Positions 35,576 to 48,142 of a stretch of 64,000 bases of DNA are shown here, piece by piece. Each line of letters starts with the position of its first letter. Within the stretch, counting starts at the first letter, position 1. The position numbers and the translations under genes are program-made. Source of the stretch: JAJRRH01 sp047638815 (GTDB lineage Bacteria; Bacteroidota; Bacteroidia; Flavobacteriales_D; JABDKJ01). The notes under the pieces were generated by a model. The model saw only the letters and a list, made by a program, of their open reading frames with translations. It made no database searches and had not been told where the DNA came from. The stretch lies in assembly GCA_047638815.1 (NCBI GenBank), contig JBLIMR010000001.1:310001-374000 (forward strand). Reading direction: 5' to 3'.

Positions 35576-35626
35576 AGGATCAAAACTCAACACACTGTTT
35601 CATTTATTTGAAACTAATATTTTTTT

Positions 35627-37148
<1,522 letters not shown>

Positions 37149-37160
37149 TTAGAGTGTATT

Positions 37161-37198
37161 CTCTTAACGGTTTTGCGAGCCTTGCTATTATAATCAAT
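37161..37198 (+). other. 3' arm of the 16S precursor processing stem
   Basis: Contains CTC (37161-37163), GGTTTTGC (37169-37176) and GCTATTATAATCAAT (37184-37198), complementary to 35535-35575. Confidence 0.6.
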
Positions 37199-37220
37199 TT
37201 TTTTAAAACTCATTTTATTT

Positions 37221-37294
37221 AGTCCTGTAGCTCAGTTGGTTAGAGCACTACACTGATAATGTAGGGGTCCGCAGTTCAAATCTGCGCAGGACTA
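37221..37294 (+). tRNA. tRNA-Ile (GAT)
   Basis: Cloverleaf with acceptor AGTCCTG / CAGGACT, D-arm GCTC...GAGC, anticodon stem CTACA/TGTAG with GAT at 37255-37257, T-arm GCAGTTCAAATCTGC. CCA not encoded. In the usual 16S-23S spacer position. Confidence 0.96.
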
Positions 37295-37307
37295 CAACAA
37301 ATAAAAT

Positions 37308-37381
37308 GGGGGATTAGCTCAGCTGGCTAGAGCGCCTGCCTTGCACGCAGGAGGTCATCGGTTCGACTCCGATATTCTCCA
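37308..37381 (+). tRNA. tRNA-Ala (TGC)
   Basis: Acceptor GGGGGAT / ATTCTCC (two G-U pairs), anticodon stem CCTGC/GCAGG with TGC at 37342-37344, T-arm ATCGGTTCGACTCCGAT. CCA not encoded. Follows tRNA-Ile by 13 bases. Confidence 0.96.
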
Positions 37382-37403
37382 CATTTCTGTATTAAGCAGA
37401 ATG

Positions 37404-37414
37404 AAGTTCTTTGA
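37404..37414 (+). promoter_or_regulatory. BoxA-like motif in the 16S-23S spacer
   Basis: AAGTTCTTTGA, identical to 35525-35535 in the leader. Confidence 0.5.
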
Positions 37415-37449
37415 CATCTTGAAAAGTAAAAACTTGAATAAAAAATAAT
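37415..37449 (+). other. 5' arm of the 23S precursor processing stem
   Basis: CATCTTGAAAAG (37415-37426) and AATAAAAAATAA (37438-37449) are complementary to 40288-40319 behind 23S, with a few mismatches between them. Expected RNase III substrate. Confidence 0.6.
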
Positions 37450-37476
37450 AGAAGTGTATAGCAATATACACGGATT

Positions 37477-40285
<2,809 letters not shown>

Positions 40286-40287
40286 AG

Positions 40288-40319
40288 TTATTTTTTATTC
40301 GATTTTTCTTTTCAAGATG
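40288..40319 (+). other. 3' arm of the 23S precursor processing stem
   Basis: TTATTTTTTATT and CTTTTCAAGATG (40308-40319) pair with 37415-37449. Confidence 0.6.
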
Positions 40320-40356
40320 TTTTTATAATATTACGTTCTATTTTAGAACAACAATT

Positions 40357-40463
40357 TTTGGTGACTATAGCAATGGGGATCACCTCTTACCATTTCGAAC
40401 AGAGAAGTTAAGCCCATTAGCGCTGATGGTACTGGTATTCCGGGAGAGTAGGTCGTTGCCACT
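40357..40463 (+). rRNA. 5S ribosomal RNA
   Basis: TGGTGAC (40359-40365) pairs with GTTGCCA (40455-40461). Inside are CACCTCTTACCATTTCGAAC and AGAAGTTAAGCCCATTAGCG, the conserved loops of 5S. Ends uncertain by a few bases. Confidence 0.94.
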
Positions 40464-40469
40464 TTTTTT

Positions 40470-40502
40470 AAAAGACTCAATTTTTATTGAGTCTTTTTTT
40501 TT
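40470..40502 (+). terminator. Terminator of the rRNA operon
   Basis: Perfect 12-bp stem AAAAGACTCAAT (40470-40481) / ATTGAGTCTTTT (40486-40497), TTTT loop, then more T. Confidence 0.85.
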
Positions 40503-40573
40503 GTCCAAATTTTCGAGCAAAGTCGTATTTGTGGATTTACTGCTCTTGACTCTTTCGTTCTTTTCGTTTAGCT

Positions 40574-40581
40574 TATATTTG
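40574..40581 (+). promoter_or_regulatory. -7 promoter element TATATTTG of the DNA methyltransferase pseudogene
   Basis: Exact TAnnTTTG match 16 bases before the ATG at 40598; no -33 TTG at the right distance. Confidence 0.45.
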
Positions 40582-40597
40582 ATTTTTAAGCTTAATA

Positions 40598-41357
40598 ATG
40601 AATACATTTTATAATGAGAGCTGTTTATTGACAATAAAAATAATGCCAAATTATTTCATTGATCTAACTTTAACCTTCCCACCTTACGTTGATATGAGAT
40701 CATACAAGGGATTTAAGTTTGATGTGAATCCGATAGAGAAGGAATTATTTAGAGTTATAAAACTAGGTGTTGTTGTTTGGGTTGTGTCTGATTAAACAAT
40801 ACGTGGCAATGAAACAGGCACTAGTTTTAGGCACGGGACAGCATTTAAAGAGCTAGGGATCAATTTATTGGACATCATTATTTACCTTAAACCATTGAAA
40901 GAAGCAAGTGGGAACAATCGAATTTATTTGCAAAGTTTTGAATGCATGTTCGTTTTTACAAAAGGAAAATTAAAGACCGTAAATTTAATTTAGGGCCGTA
41001 AGAATAAAGAAAGTGGACCTGGTGATAATAGATTGAAGCGAATGAAGAATTAAAGAAAGTAATAATTGGAGGATATTCTGAATTTGGCCGTAGAACTAAC
41101 GTTTGGCAGTATTCTATTGGGAAAGCTCACGGTACGAAGGATGAAATTGCGTTTAAGCATCCAGCTATTTTTCCAGAAAGGTTGGCTCAGGATTATATCT
41201 TGAGTTGTACCAATGGAAGCTGATTTAGTTTATGATTGCTTTATGGGTAGTGGGACAACAGTGAAAATGGCACGATTTAAATAATCAAAAGTATATTGGG
41301 AGTGAAATATCTAAGGATTATTATGATATCTCAGGATCTAGATTGAAGATCAAATAA
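40598..41357 (+). pseudogene. Decayed site-specific DNA methyltransferase (N4-cytosine/N6-adenine type)
   Basis: Conserved blocks of an amino-methyltransferase appear in order but in three frames. Frame from 40598: FIDLTLTFPPY (TSPPY motif IV with S to F), ELFRVIKLGVVVWVVSD, then a TAA at 40793-40795, then ETGTSF, INLLDIIIYLKP, IYLQSFECMFVFTKGK up to a TAG at 40991-40993. Second frame from about 41095: TNVWQYSIGKAHGTKDEIAF then KHPAIFPERLAQDYIL. Back in the first frame from 41216: ADLVYDCFMGSGTTVKMA (motif I). Third frame from 41280: NNQKYIGSEISKDYY to a stop at 41357. Thus at least two nonsense changes and three frameshifts. Intact relatives modify DNA, alone or with a restriction enzyme; no restriction gene is seen here. 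Confidence 0.85.
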
Positions 41358-41414
41358 TCTAGATGATCTCTCTGCGAATGTACGTGAAGCTAAATATTTG
41401 GTAACAGCGTGTAA

Positions 41415-42674
41415 TTAGGTTTTACGCTTCTTCTTCTTTGCTGCAGGAAACAGTATGTTGTTCAGGATCAATCTGTAACCAGATGAATTAGGATATAAGT
41501 TAAGATCCGTTGGCGGATCACTTACTCTATGAGTGTAATCTTCAGGATCGTGTCCTGCATAAAAAGTCCACTGTCCTAGTCCGAATTCTCCATGTATATA
41601 TTTGGCAGTGTTGTATTTTGGACTTTCTCCTAAAATGAGAACATTTGACTTTATGAATTCTTTTTTGAATGCCGTTGTTTGACCCATAAAACCCTTGATT
41701 ACTTTCTCATGATTTTGAGTAAGCATTGTCGGAACTATATCCCATTTAGCTGAGAAGTTAAATAAAGTGAAAAAATCTCTGGTTTGTCCAATTTTAGTAT
41801 GAATGTTTGTTGCATCGATACTGGAATATTCATATCGTAGTGCGTTGGGTTCCAAAGTAAAATCTTTAAACGCGAATGTATTATCAAAGTTAAGTTTTGA
41901 TTGAGCGTTGGGGTCAGCTCCATCTCCATCATACATAGACTCACAAATATCAAGGCCCATAGCCGCAGATGCAATGTCATAAGTGTCGGTGCCGGAGCAC
42001 ATCGTGAATAGATATCCACCACCAGCAACATAGGCACTTATGTTCTTGACAACTCCTTGTTTTAAGTCTGAAACTTTTTCATAGCCCAGATTTGCAGCAA
42101 TGGTTTCCAACTCGTTAACTTGTTGTTTATACCACTGAGCATTTTTGTATGAATTGTAGAATTTCCCAAATTGCCCAGTAAAATCTTCATGATGTAAATG
42201 CAGCCAATCGTATTTGGGAAGAACACCATTAATTATTTCTGTGTCATAGATGACTTCATAAGGTATTTCAGCATATTCCATTACCAATGTTACCGCGTCA
42301 TCCCAAGGTAATTTGCTTTTTGGAGAATAAACGGCAATTTTCGGGAATTGCTCCAGCTTTACCGCCTCCATATTCACTTCTGGATCAGCTATTTCCTCAA
42401 GAATACTGAGGGCTTGTATGTCAGCAATTACGTTGTAAGTGACACCACGAATAATACATTCTTCTTCAATTTCTTTGGCTGATTTAACCAAAAAACTACC
42501 TCCACGGTAGTTCAGTAACCATTGAATTTCTATGTCATTTTCTAGTAACCAGAATGCAATGCCATAGGCTTTGAGGTGATTCGTTTGAGTTTCATCCATA
42601 GGGATGAGTACTCTTGAAGAATATCCTGATAATACGACAAGAAAGAAAGATAGTAATAGGATGAATTTTCTCAA
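41415..42674 (-). CDS. Secreted protein of unknown function (often labelled asparagine synthetase B in Bacteroidota)
   Basis: 419 residues with a signal peptide (FILLLSFFLVVLSGYSS). Conserved stretches are VLIPMDETQTNHLKAYGIAF (22-41), WLLNYRGGSFLV, ADPEVNMEAVKLEQFPKIAVY (in part), YDWLHLHHEDFTGQ and GGGYLFTMCSGTDTYDIA, and it ends in a basic KKKKRKT. I recall near-identical N-termini in Bacteroidota proteins labelled asparagine synthetase B, but none of the glutaminase or ATP-pyrophosphatase motifs of that enzyme are present and the protein is exported, so that label looks wrong. The GGGYLFTMCSGTD region resembles a class I glutamine-amidotransferase-like fold, so a periplasmic hydrolase-like role is conceivable. 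Confidence 0.65.
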   Translation of the reverse strand: MRKFILLLSFFLVVLSGYSSRVLIPMDETQTNHLKAYGIAFWLLENDIEIQWLLNYRGGSFLVKSAKEIEEECIIRGVTYNVIADIQALSILEEIADPEVNMEAVKLEQFPKIAVYSPKSKLPWDDAVTLVMEYAEIPYEVIYDTEIINGVLPKYDWLHLHHEDFTGQFGKFYNSYKNAQWYKQQVNELETIAANLGYEKVSDLKQGVVKNISAYVAGGGYLFTMCSGTDTYDIASAAMGLDICESMYDGDGADPNAQSKLNFDNTFAFKDFTLEPNALRYEYSSIDATNIHTKIGQTRDFFTLFNFSAKWDIVPTMLTQNHEKVIKGFMGQTTAFKKEFIKSNVLILGESPKYNTAKYIHGEFGLGQWTFYAGHDPEDYTHRVSDPPTDLNLYPNSSGYRLILNNILFPAAKKKKRKT

Positions 42675-42678
42675 GATG

Positions 42679-42708
42679 TTATTTTTGATTGCTTAACATC
42701 AAAAATAA
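42679..42708. repeat. 11-bp inverted repeat in the promoter region of the secreted-protein gene
   Basis: TTATTTTTGAT (42679-42689) and ATCAAAAATAA (42698-42708), perfect arms with an 8-base spacer. One arm contains the -7 element. Confidence 0.5.
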
Positions 42709-42730
42709 TACCTTAATAATCAATAACCAA
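42700..42730 (-). promoter_or_regulatory. Promoter of the secreted-protein gene
   Basis: On the minus strand TTG (42730-42728), 20 bases, TATTTTTG (42707-42700), 25 bases before the ATG at 42674. Confidence 0.6.
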
Positions 42731-42743
42731 TCTTTACGATGGT

Positions 42744-44288
42744 CTAAAATGGAAGAGGGTCATCATTTGGATCAATATCACCTTCATTCATTCTAGAAGA
42801 ACGAGTAATACTTGTTGGGATATTATCAAAATCTTCATTGGGATGTAAGGGGTGATCAACACCTTCATTTCCTTCGTATTGGAAAGTATCGAGGTTGGTA
42901 AACTTTGCCAGTCTGCCAATAAATCTCAATCTTACATCTTCCAGAGCACCGTTACGATGTTTGGCGATTATTATTTCTCCAATACCTTCTGTAGGTAATC
43001 CATTTTCATCCTCGGTAATTTGATAATATTCTGGTCGATAGATGAATGCCACCAAATCAGCATCTTGTTCAATAGCTCCCGACTCCCTTAGATCTGATAA
43101 CATTGGTCTTTTTGTTCCCCCCCTTGTTTCTACTGCTCTACTTAGCTGTGAAAGTGCAATGATTGGGACATCCAATTCTTTGGCAATACTCTTTATTGAT
43201 CTTGAGATTGTACTAATTTCTTGTTCTCTATTTCCTGAATTAGCTTTACCAGCTGTCATCAATTGAAGATAATCGATAATGATCAATTCAATATTATGTC
43301 TCTGTTTAAGCCTTCTACATTTTGCTCTTAATTCAAAAATAGAAATGGCAGGCGTGTCATCAATAAATAATGGGGCCTTGGATAATTTCTTAATTCGTGC
43401 ATGCAATTGCACATGTTCGTGTTCTTTCAAGCTTCCTTTACGAAGCTTTTCCGAGGAAATTTCCGTTTCACTAGCAATCAACCTGTTTACTAATTGTAAA
43501 GATGACATCTCCAATGAGAATACAGCAACTGGCCTGTCATAGTCAACGGCCATATTTCTTGCCATGGAAAGAACAAATGCCGTTTTACCCATACCTGGTC
43601 TGGCGGCTATAATGATCATATCACTGTTTTGCCAACCCGATGTCACTTTATCAAGTGCGGGAAATCCTGATGGCACACCACTCACATCTTCTTCTCTAGA
43701 CATGAGGTCTTCAATGCGGTCAATAGCCTGCTTCATTAGGCTTCCCATCTCATCGAAACTTCTTTTCAGGTTACCTTCAGTGATGGTGTAAAGACTGTTT
43801 TCGGTGTAGTCCAATAGATCAAAAACATCTTCTGTTTCGTCATACGCTTTTTTGATGGTGTCATTTGACATTCGAATTAATTCACGCATGATATACTTCT
43901 GCGTTATGATTCTTGCATGCGTTTCAATATTGGCTGTTGACCCAACTTTATTAGTTAAGGTACTTACGTAATATGGCCCACCTACTTTATCTAAATCGCC
44001 ATTAGCTTTGAGTTGTTCTGTAACCGTGAGAATATCAATTGGGTTACCATCCGTAAATAACTCTGAAATAGCTTGGAAGATTAAACCATGTTTGGGGTCA
44101 TAAAAGGCAGGTGGTTTTAACATATCAATAACTTCATTGGTAGCCCTACTATCCAACATAAGTGAACCCAAAACCACTCCTTCCAATTCAATTGCTTGAG
44201 GTGGAATTTTGGCTCCCGATAATGCATCATTAACCCCTTTTGGGTAAACTATTTTTCCAAATGATTTCTTTGCCTCTATGTTTTCCAT
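42744..44288 (-). CDS. dnaB: Replicative DNA helicase
   Basis: About 514 residues. N-terminal DnaB domain (IPPQAIELEGVVLGSLMLD..., about 28-130) then the RecA-like ATPase: AARPGMGKTAFVLSMA (Walker A), VFSLEMSSLQLVNR, IIIDYLQLM (Walker B), DLRESGAIEQDAD (H4 and arginine-finger region). It unwinds DNA at the fork as a hexamer. I place the start at the ATG at 44288 (MENIEAKK) because the promoter element TACTTTTG lies at 44303-44296, downstream of a TTG that would otherwise extend the frame to 44306. No intein is present. Confidence 0.95.
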   Translation of the reverse strand: MENIEAKKSFGKIVYPKGVNDALSGAKIPPQAIELEGVVLGSLMLDSRATNEVIDMLKPPAFYDPKHGLIFQAISELFTDGNPIDILTVTEQLKANGDLDKVGGPYYVSTLTNKVGSTANIETHARIITQKYIMRELIRMSNDTIKKAYDETEDVFDLLDYTENSLYTITEGNLKRSFDEMGSLMKQAIDRIEDLMSREEDVSGVPSGFPALDKVTSGWQNSDMIIIAARPGMGKTAFVLSMARNMAVDYDRPVAVFSLEMSSLQLVNRLIASETEISSEKLRKGSLKEHEHVQLHARIKKLSKAPLFIDDTPAISIFELRAKCRRLKQRHNIELIIIDYLQLMTAGKANSGNREQEISTISRSIKSIAKELDVPIIALSQLSRAVETRGGTKRPMLSDLRESGAIEQDADLVAFIYRPEYYQITEDENGLPTEGIGEIIIAKHRNGALEDVRLRFIGRLAKFTNLDTFQYEGNEGVDHPLHPNEDFDNIPTSITRSSRMNEGDIDPNDDPLPF

Positions 44289-44295
44289 CTCATTA

Positions 44296-44303
44296 CAAAA
44301 GTA
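44296..44303 (-). promoter_or_regulatory. -7 promoter element TACTTTTG of dnaB
   Basis: Exact TAnnTTTG match on the minus strand seven bases before the ATG at 44288; predicted leader about 3 nt. Confidence 0.55.
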
Positions 44304-44407
44304 CAACCGAAATCCTTGGAGAGGTGGAAATTAATGAGTAATTGTTTTTAAAAAATTTTACAATTTGATATTAACATTTGTGAATTAGTGTTGTAATAAA
44401 ATAGTCG

Positions 44408-44415
44408 TATTTTTG
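44408..44415 (+). promoter_or_regulatory. -7 promoter element TATTTTTG of the lipoprotein gene
   Basis: Exact TAnnTTTG match; ATTT and then the GTG at 44420 follow. TTG and TTTG upstream are 14 and 27 bases away, so the -33 element is unclear. Confidence 0.45.
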
Positions 44416-44419
44416 ATTT

Positions 44420-45721
44420 GTGAGTTTAAAGTCTGGATATTTGTATGCAACGCTATTGATTGGCGTTATTTTATTTATTAGTTCGTGTAAGAAGGAGGTT
44501 GAGAATGAGCGTCCTCAGATATTTATTATAAGTCCAAGTAGTTCTCAAGCATTTCAAATTTTAGACACCATTATTGTAAGCGCTACAGTCTCTGACGATC
44601 AAGAGGTTAAAAATGTGGAGGTTACATTGGTGGACGAATTTTTTGTTAAGGTTGGACATACTGTAACGATTCAGATCAATAAAGCTGAATCTACTTTTAC
44701 CGTAGAGTATATTCCTGAAAACGTGGATTTGCCTACTGGCTCTTATTATATAGAGATAGAGGCATTGGATGAAGAATTGGCTAAGAGAGAATATGTTTCC
44801 ATATTTTTAACGGAATTACCGTTGACATGGGAAGGATTGATATTTGTGAATGGAGATAACTCTGTTAACGGAATTGATGAGAACTTACAAAATGAGTTTA
44901 TTTGGACCCTACCATTTCCGTTTAAAAAAGGAGCGGTTAACAATAGAGATCATGTCTTACTGACAGGAAATGATGCCGCAGCAAAAGTTGTTGCATTAAA
45001 CGTTAATTCTGGCGAGATAGAGTGGTCTGGAGAGATTCATGGATCTCCCGCTAGTAATTATTTTAACCATATGTATTATGATCAGGATGATATGGTTCTA
45101 AAAGTAACGAGTAAAGAAGATGAAGTCCGGCAATATATGGGATCCTCAGGGAATGAGTTCTCAGATATCCAAATTGGTAATCAATATGACGTGGAGCAAT
45201 TGTTTTCACAAGGAGGTTATACCTACGTGGAATTAAAGTCTCTAAGTCAGGAGGCGAGGGAATTAAGAGTGTATTTTAGTGAGACTGGAAGTCTCGTTGA
45301 TACAGAATTCTTCTTTGGTGATATAATTAAGATGGAGAGTTGGGGAGATTTTGAAATTTTAATATTGGCCAATGACAATGACGGCATGGCATTCCTATCT
45401 GTATATTCTGACATTACATCCTCTTTCAGTAATTTCAATATTTTTGAGCCTGGAGCCAAGGATATGGCAGTTATTGGTGGTGGGAGAGTAATTGTGACCT
45501 TGTTAGATCAACTTATAATGCAAGACTTGGTTAACAATCAAATCATCTTATTAGAATCTGGTAATACTCCAGATTATCTGGAATATGATGATGTGAATGG
45601 ATATCTATGGACGGCCAGGTCTGGTAATATAAAACAGTACGTTCCATACCCTTGGAATTTTGTTGGTGAAGTTAATGGAAGTACACAAATAAAAGGGATC
45701 TTTAATTTGTATAACAAATAG
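44420..45721 (+). CDS. Lipoprotein with Ig-like domain and beta-propeller-like repeats
   Basis: 433 residues, GTG start. The signal LIGVILFISSC has a lipobox (Cys23). Residues about 30-125 form an Ig-like/PKD-like domain (PQIFIISPSSSQAF, VSATVSDDQEVKNVEVTLVD). The rest has repeated strands of a PQQ/WD-type propeller (HVLLTGNDAAAKVVALNVNSGEIEW). It probably sits on the outer membrane or faces the periplasm and binds a ligand or partner; no enzyme motif is seen. Predicted leaderless mRNA starting at the GTG. Convergent with the YihY gene, 3 bases apart. Confidence 0.72.
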   Translation: MSLKSGYLYATLLIGVILFISSCKKEVENERPQIFIISPSSSQAFQILDTIIVSATVSDDQEVKNVEVTLVDEFFVKVGHTVTIQINKAESTFTVEYIPENVDLPTGSYYIEIEALDEELAKREYVSIFLTELPLTWEGLIFVNGDNSVNGIDENLQNEFIWTLPFPFKKGAVNNRDHVLLTGNDAAAKVVALNVNSGEIEWSGEIHGSPASNYFNHMYYDQDDMVLKVTSKEDEVRQYMGSSGNEFSDIQIGNQYDVEQLFSQGGYTYVELKSLSQEARELRVYFSETGSLVDTEFFFGDIIKMESWGDFEILILANDNDGMAFLSVYSDITSSFSNFNIFEPGAKDMAVIGGGRVIVTLLDQLIMQDLVNNQIILLESGNTPDYLEYDDVNGYLWTARSGNIKQYVPYPWNFVGEVNGSTQIKGIFNLYNK

Positions 45722-45724
45722 AAA

Positions 45725-46666
45725 TTACGAGCTTATTTTTTTACTGTTCTTGTGAATGGTGGCTCTTGAAATACTTGTGTTGAGTTCGAAGCCCATTATT
45801 AAAATTGTGCTATTGAAATTAATCCATATAAAAAAGGCTATAACAGCTCCAAGCCCACCATAGAACTTATTGTAATTCCCAAAATTATTTACGAAGTAAG
45901 CGAAGGCGAAGGAAACAAGAATCATTAGTACACTGGAGAATATGCTACCTGCAGAAACGAGTCTCCATTTTCTGGCATCAGGATTACCTACATAAAATAA
46001 TATAGAAATAGCTATCATAAATAAAATCAAGGTCACCACATAATTAATAGCATAGAAAATAAAAACTTGAAAGTTGTCTGATAAAAAGGCAATTTCTTCA
46101 AGGTAAGCAGCAAGGGAATTGGAAGCAGTAATGAGTCCTACAGCAAGAAAAATAAAAATAGCAAATACCAAAATTAAGAGTAGAGAGATAAGTTTTTGGA
46201 CGATAAAAGTTCTTTTTTCCACGAGGTTTACAGAGCCATTGAATGCGATTAATATTGCTGAAATAGAATTGGAGGCGTAATAAAGAGTCAAGAGAAAACC
46301 AATGGAAAGGATGGTTGTGTTCTGATCCAGTATCATTTGATTAACAGTGTCCTCCATGAGTTTATAAGCATCAGCGGGCATAATGCTAGAAATCCCGAGG
46401 AAGAGATTTTCTTGAAACCCACCTATCTTAATAAAAGGAATGAATGAAAGGAGCATAATAAAAAATGGCAAAATTGCCATGATCACACGAAAAGAAATAG
46501 AGGCCGCTCTTGTGCCTATTGCACCTTCATTAATTCCTCGGAAGAAAAATCGAGTAATGTAATAAAGGCTATGTCCATCAAAACCAGGAAGGACGATTTT
46601 TTTTGAAACACCAATAACTCCTTGAATAAATTTTGATTGAGTGATAAGAAGGAGCCATTTATTCAT
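45725..46666 (-). CDS. YihY/BrkB family inner-membrane protein
   Basis: 313 residues with six membrane helices. RAASISFRVIMAILPFFIMLLS (about 59-80, in part) is the family's A-x(2)-[FY] motif before the first long helix, and YGGLGAVIAFFIWINF (about 266-281) is the typical last signature. The family was once labelled RNase BN; that role belongs to another gene, and the true function (perhaps transport) is open. It starts 1 base after the nadC stop and is co-transcribed with it. Confidence 0.88.
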   Translation of the reverse strand: MNKWLLLITQSKFIQGVIGVSKKIVLPGFDGHSLYYITRFFFRGINEGAIGTRAASISFRVIMAILPFFIMLLSFIPFIKIGGFQENLFLGISSIMPADAYKLMEDTVNQMILDQNTTILSIGFLLTLYYASNSISAILIAFNGSVNLVEKRTFIVQKLISLLLILVFAIFIFLAVGLITASNSLAAYLEEIAFLSDNFQVFIFYAINYVVTLILFMIAISILFYVGNPDARKWRLVSAGSIFSSVLMILVSFAFAYFVNNFGNYNKFYGGLGAVIAFFIWINFNSTILIMGFELNTSISRATIHKNSKKISS

Positions 46667-46667
46667 T

Positions 46668-47504
46668 TTAGAAAGAGGCTTTTAGACTTAAATCCATACT
46701 TCTGTATTGGTGAGTTAAAGCACCTAGAGAAATATAATCAACGCCTGCTTCAGCATAACCAATAATATTTGTCTCATTTATTCCACCGGAGGATTCGGTA
46801 TCAACTTTATCGCCAATAAATTTCACAGCTTCTTTAGTTTCTTCAGGTGTGAAATTGTCAAGAAGGATTCTATTAATTCCACCTATATTCAGAATCATCT
46901 TTACTTCCTCAAAATTTCGGGACTCAACAATTATTTTTAAATCAAGATTATTTTCCTTCAGATATTTGTGACAACTTTCTATAGCGTTTGAGATACCCCC
47001 AGCAAAATCAATATGATTGTCTTTTATCATAATAACATCATACAATCCCATTCGATGATTTTCTCCGCCACCAATTCTTACCGCCAATTTTTCAAAATAT
47101 CTGAAATTCGGTGTTGTTTTTCGGGTATCCAAAACTTTGGCTTTGGTATGACTAATAATATCCATGATTGACCTGGTATACGTAGCTATGCCGCTCATGC
47201 GTTGCATCGTATTAAGAACTATTCTTTCCGCTTTCAAAATAGAATGAACGCTACCATGAACTTTCATTACTTCAACGATTGGCTTTACTGGTGCAGCATC
47301 TTTAAGAATATGCTCAATTTTCAAATCAGCATCGATAAGATGAAACATTTCCTCAGCTAGTTTAACACCCGCAATTATACCATTATCTTTTGCCAACAAT
47401 GTTGCGGTACCAACTGCCTCCTTCGGAATACAGGACAAACTTGTGTGATCACCTGTTCCGGTGTCTTCGTCTAATGAATGTTGGATAAATTGTTTTAAGT
47501 TCAT
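46668..47504 (-). CDS. nadC: Nicotinate-nucleotide pyrophosphorylase (quinolinate phosphoribosyltransferase)
   Basis: 278 residues. EDTGTGDHTS (14-23), LNTMQRMSGIATYT (about 96-109), LDTRKTTPNFRYFEKLAVRIGGGENHRMGL (in part, about 122-151, with the substrate-binding Arg/Lys set), MIKDNHI and ESSGGINE form the QPRTase signature. It makes nicotinate mononucleotide from quinolinate and PRPP in NAD synthesis. The conserved N-terminus supports the ATG at 47504; TAAATTTG ends four bases before it. Confidence 0.96.
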   Translation of the reverse strand: MNLKQFIQHSLDEDTGTGDHTSLSCIPKEAVGTATLLAKDNGIIAGVKLAEEMFHLIDADLKIEHILKDAAPVKPIVEVMKVHGSVHSILKAERIVLNTMQRMSGIATYTRSIMDIISHTKAKVLDTRKTTPNFRYFEKLAVRIGGGENHRMGLYDVIMIKDNHIDFAGGISNAIESCHKYLKENNLDLKIIVESRNFEEVKMILNIGGINRILLDNFTPEETKEAVKFIGDKVDTESSGGINETNIIGYAEAGVDYISLGALTHQYRSMDLSLKASF

Positions 47505-47508
47505 GCCT

Positions 47509-47516
47509 CAAATTTA
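47509..47516 (-). promoter_or_regulatory. -7 promoter element TAAATTTG of nadC
   Basis: Exact TAnnTTTG match on the minus strand, followed by AGGC and the ATG. Predicted leaderless start. Confidence 0.55.
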
Positions 47517-47553
47517 CTTTATTTGAGAAACATAGGACTAGGGTTGAAGAATT

Positions 47554-47943
47554 CTAATAAGATTCTATATTGAATTGTTTGATCTTAAGACCATCACTAT
47601 CCTTAGTTATAAAATAGGTCACCCTAAACTGACCTTTTTCCGTTTCCATTTTGCCAATAATGTACTGATTGTTATCATCTGAATTACTGGAATGCTCAGT
47701 TTGAAACTTAATTACCTTATTATCAGTAAAAAATTTCTTAAGAATCATCGCGGCTTGGGATCGGCTATATATCGCATCGGCATCTTCTATACTAATGTCA
47801 ATGTTATCTGTAAAGTATTTTGATAATTGATCAATCTTACCTTCAATAAGATCATCCTTTACTATCGTATTTATATCTGATTGTGCAATAAATAAAACAC
47901 TCTGAAGGGTAAAAACAAATAAAACTAAAAGTCTCATATTCAA
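47554..47943 (-). CDS. DUF4783 family exported protein
   Basis: 129 residues. Signal peptide MRLLVLFVFTLQSVLFIAQ, then a cone-shaped NTF2-like fold pattern (YFTDNIDISIEDADAIYSRSQA, in part; MILKKFFTDN; GKMETEKGQFRVTYFI) seen in DUF4783 proteins, a Bacteroidota family often beside nadC. Function unknown; a ligand-binding role is possible from the fold. It lies 49 bases upstream of nadC in the same direction, so nadC can also be reached by read-through. Confidence 0.78.
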   Translation of the reverse strand: MNMRLLVLFVFTLQSVLFIAQSDINTIVKDDLIEGKIDQLSKYFTDNIDISIEDADAIYSRSQAAMILKKFFTDNKVIKFQTEHSSNSDDNNQYIIGKMETEKGQFRVTYFITKDSDGLKIKQFNIESY

Positions 47944-48130
47944 TTTAATGGTTTGTGAGATAATAATATCAAATTCTAAGCCAAAATACTTGATCTGTTA
48001 AAAATACAAATTAATTTCACGTCAACAATTTCTTTTTATTAGTTTTTAAATGACCGTAACACTTGCTTATTTACCTTAAGTGACGTAAGATCAGCCGTTA
48101 ACATTTGTTTCGATCAATTGTTGTATTTTA

Positions 48131-48138
48131 TAAGTTTA
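48131..48138 (+). promoter_or_regulatory. Candidate -7 element TAAGTTTA of rlmH
   Basis: One mismatch to TAnnTTTG; CTGA and the ATG at 48143 follow. A TTTG lies 23 bases upstream (48104-48107). Confidence 0.45.
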
Positions 48139-48142
48139 CTGA

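Noticed and set aside
40380..40649. An 89-codon minus-strand frame over 5S and the rrn terminator
   Set aside because: It is antisense to 5S and its K- and S-rich product comes from the terminator and AT-rich flank.
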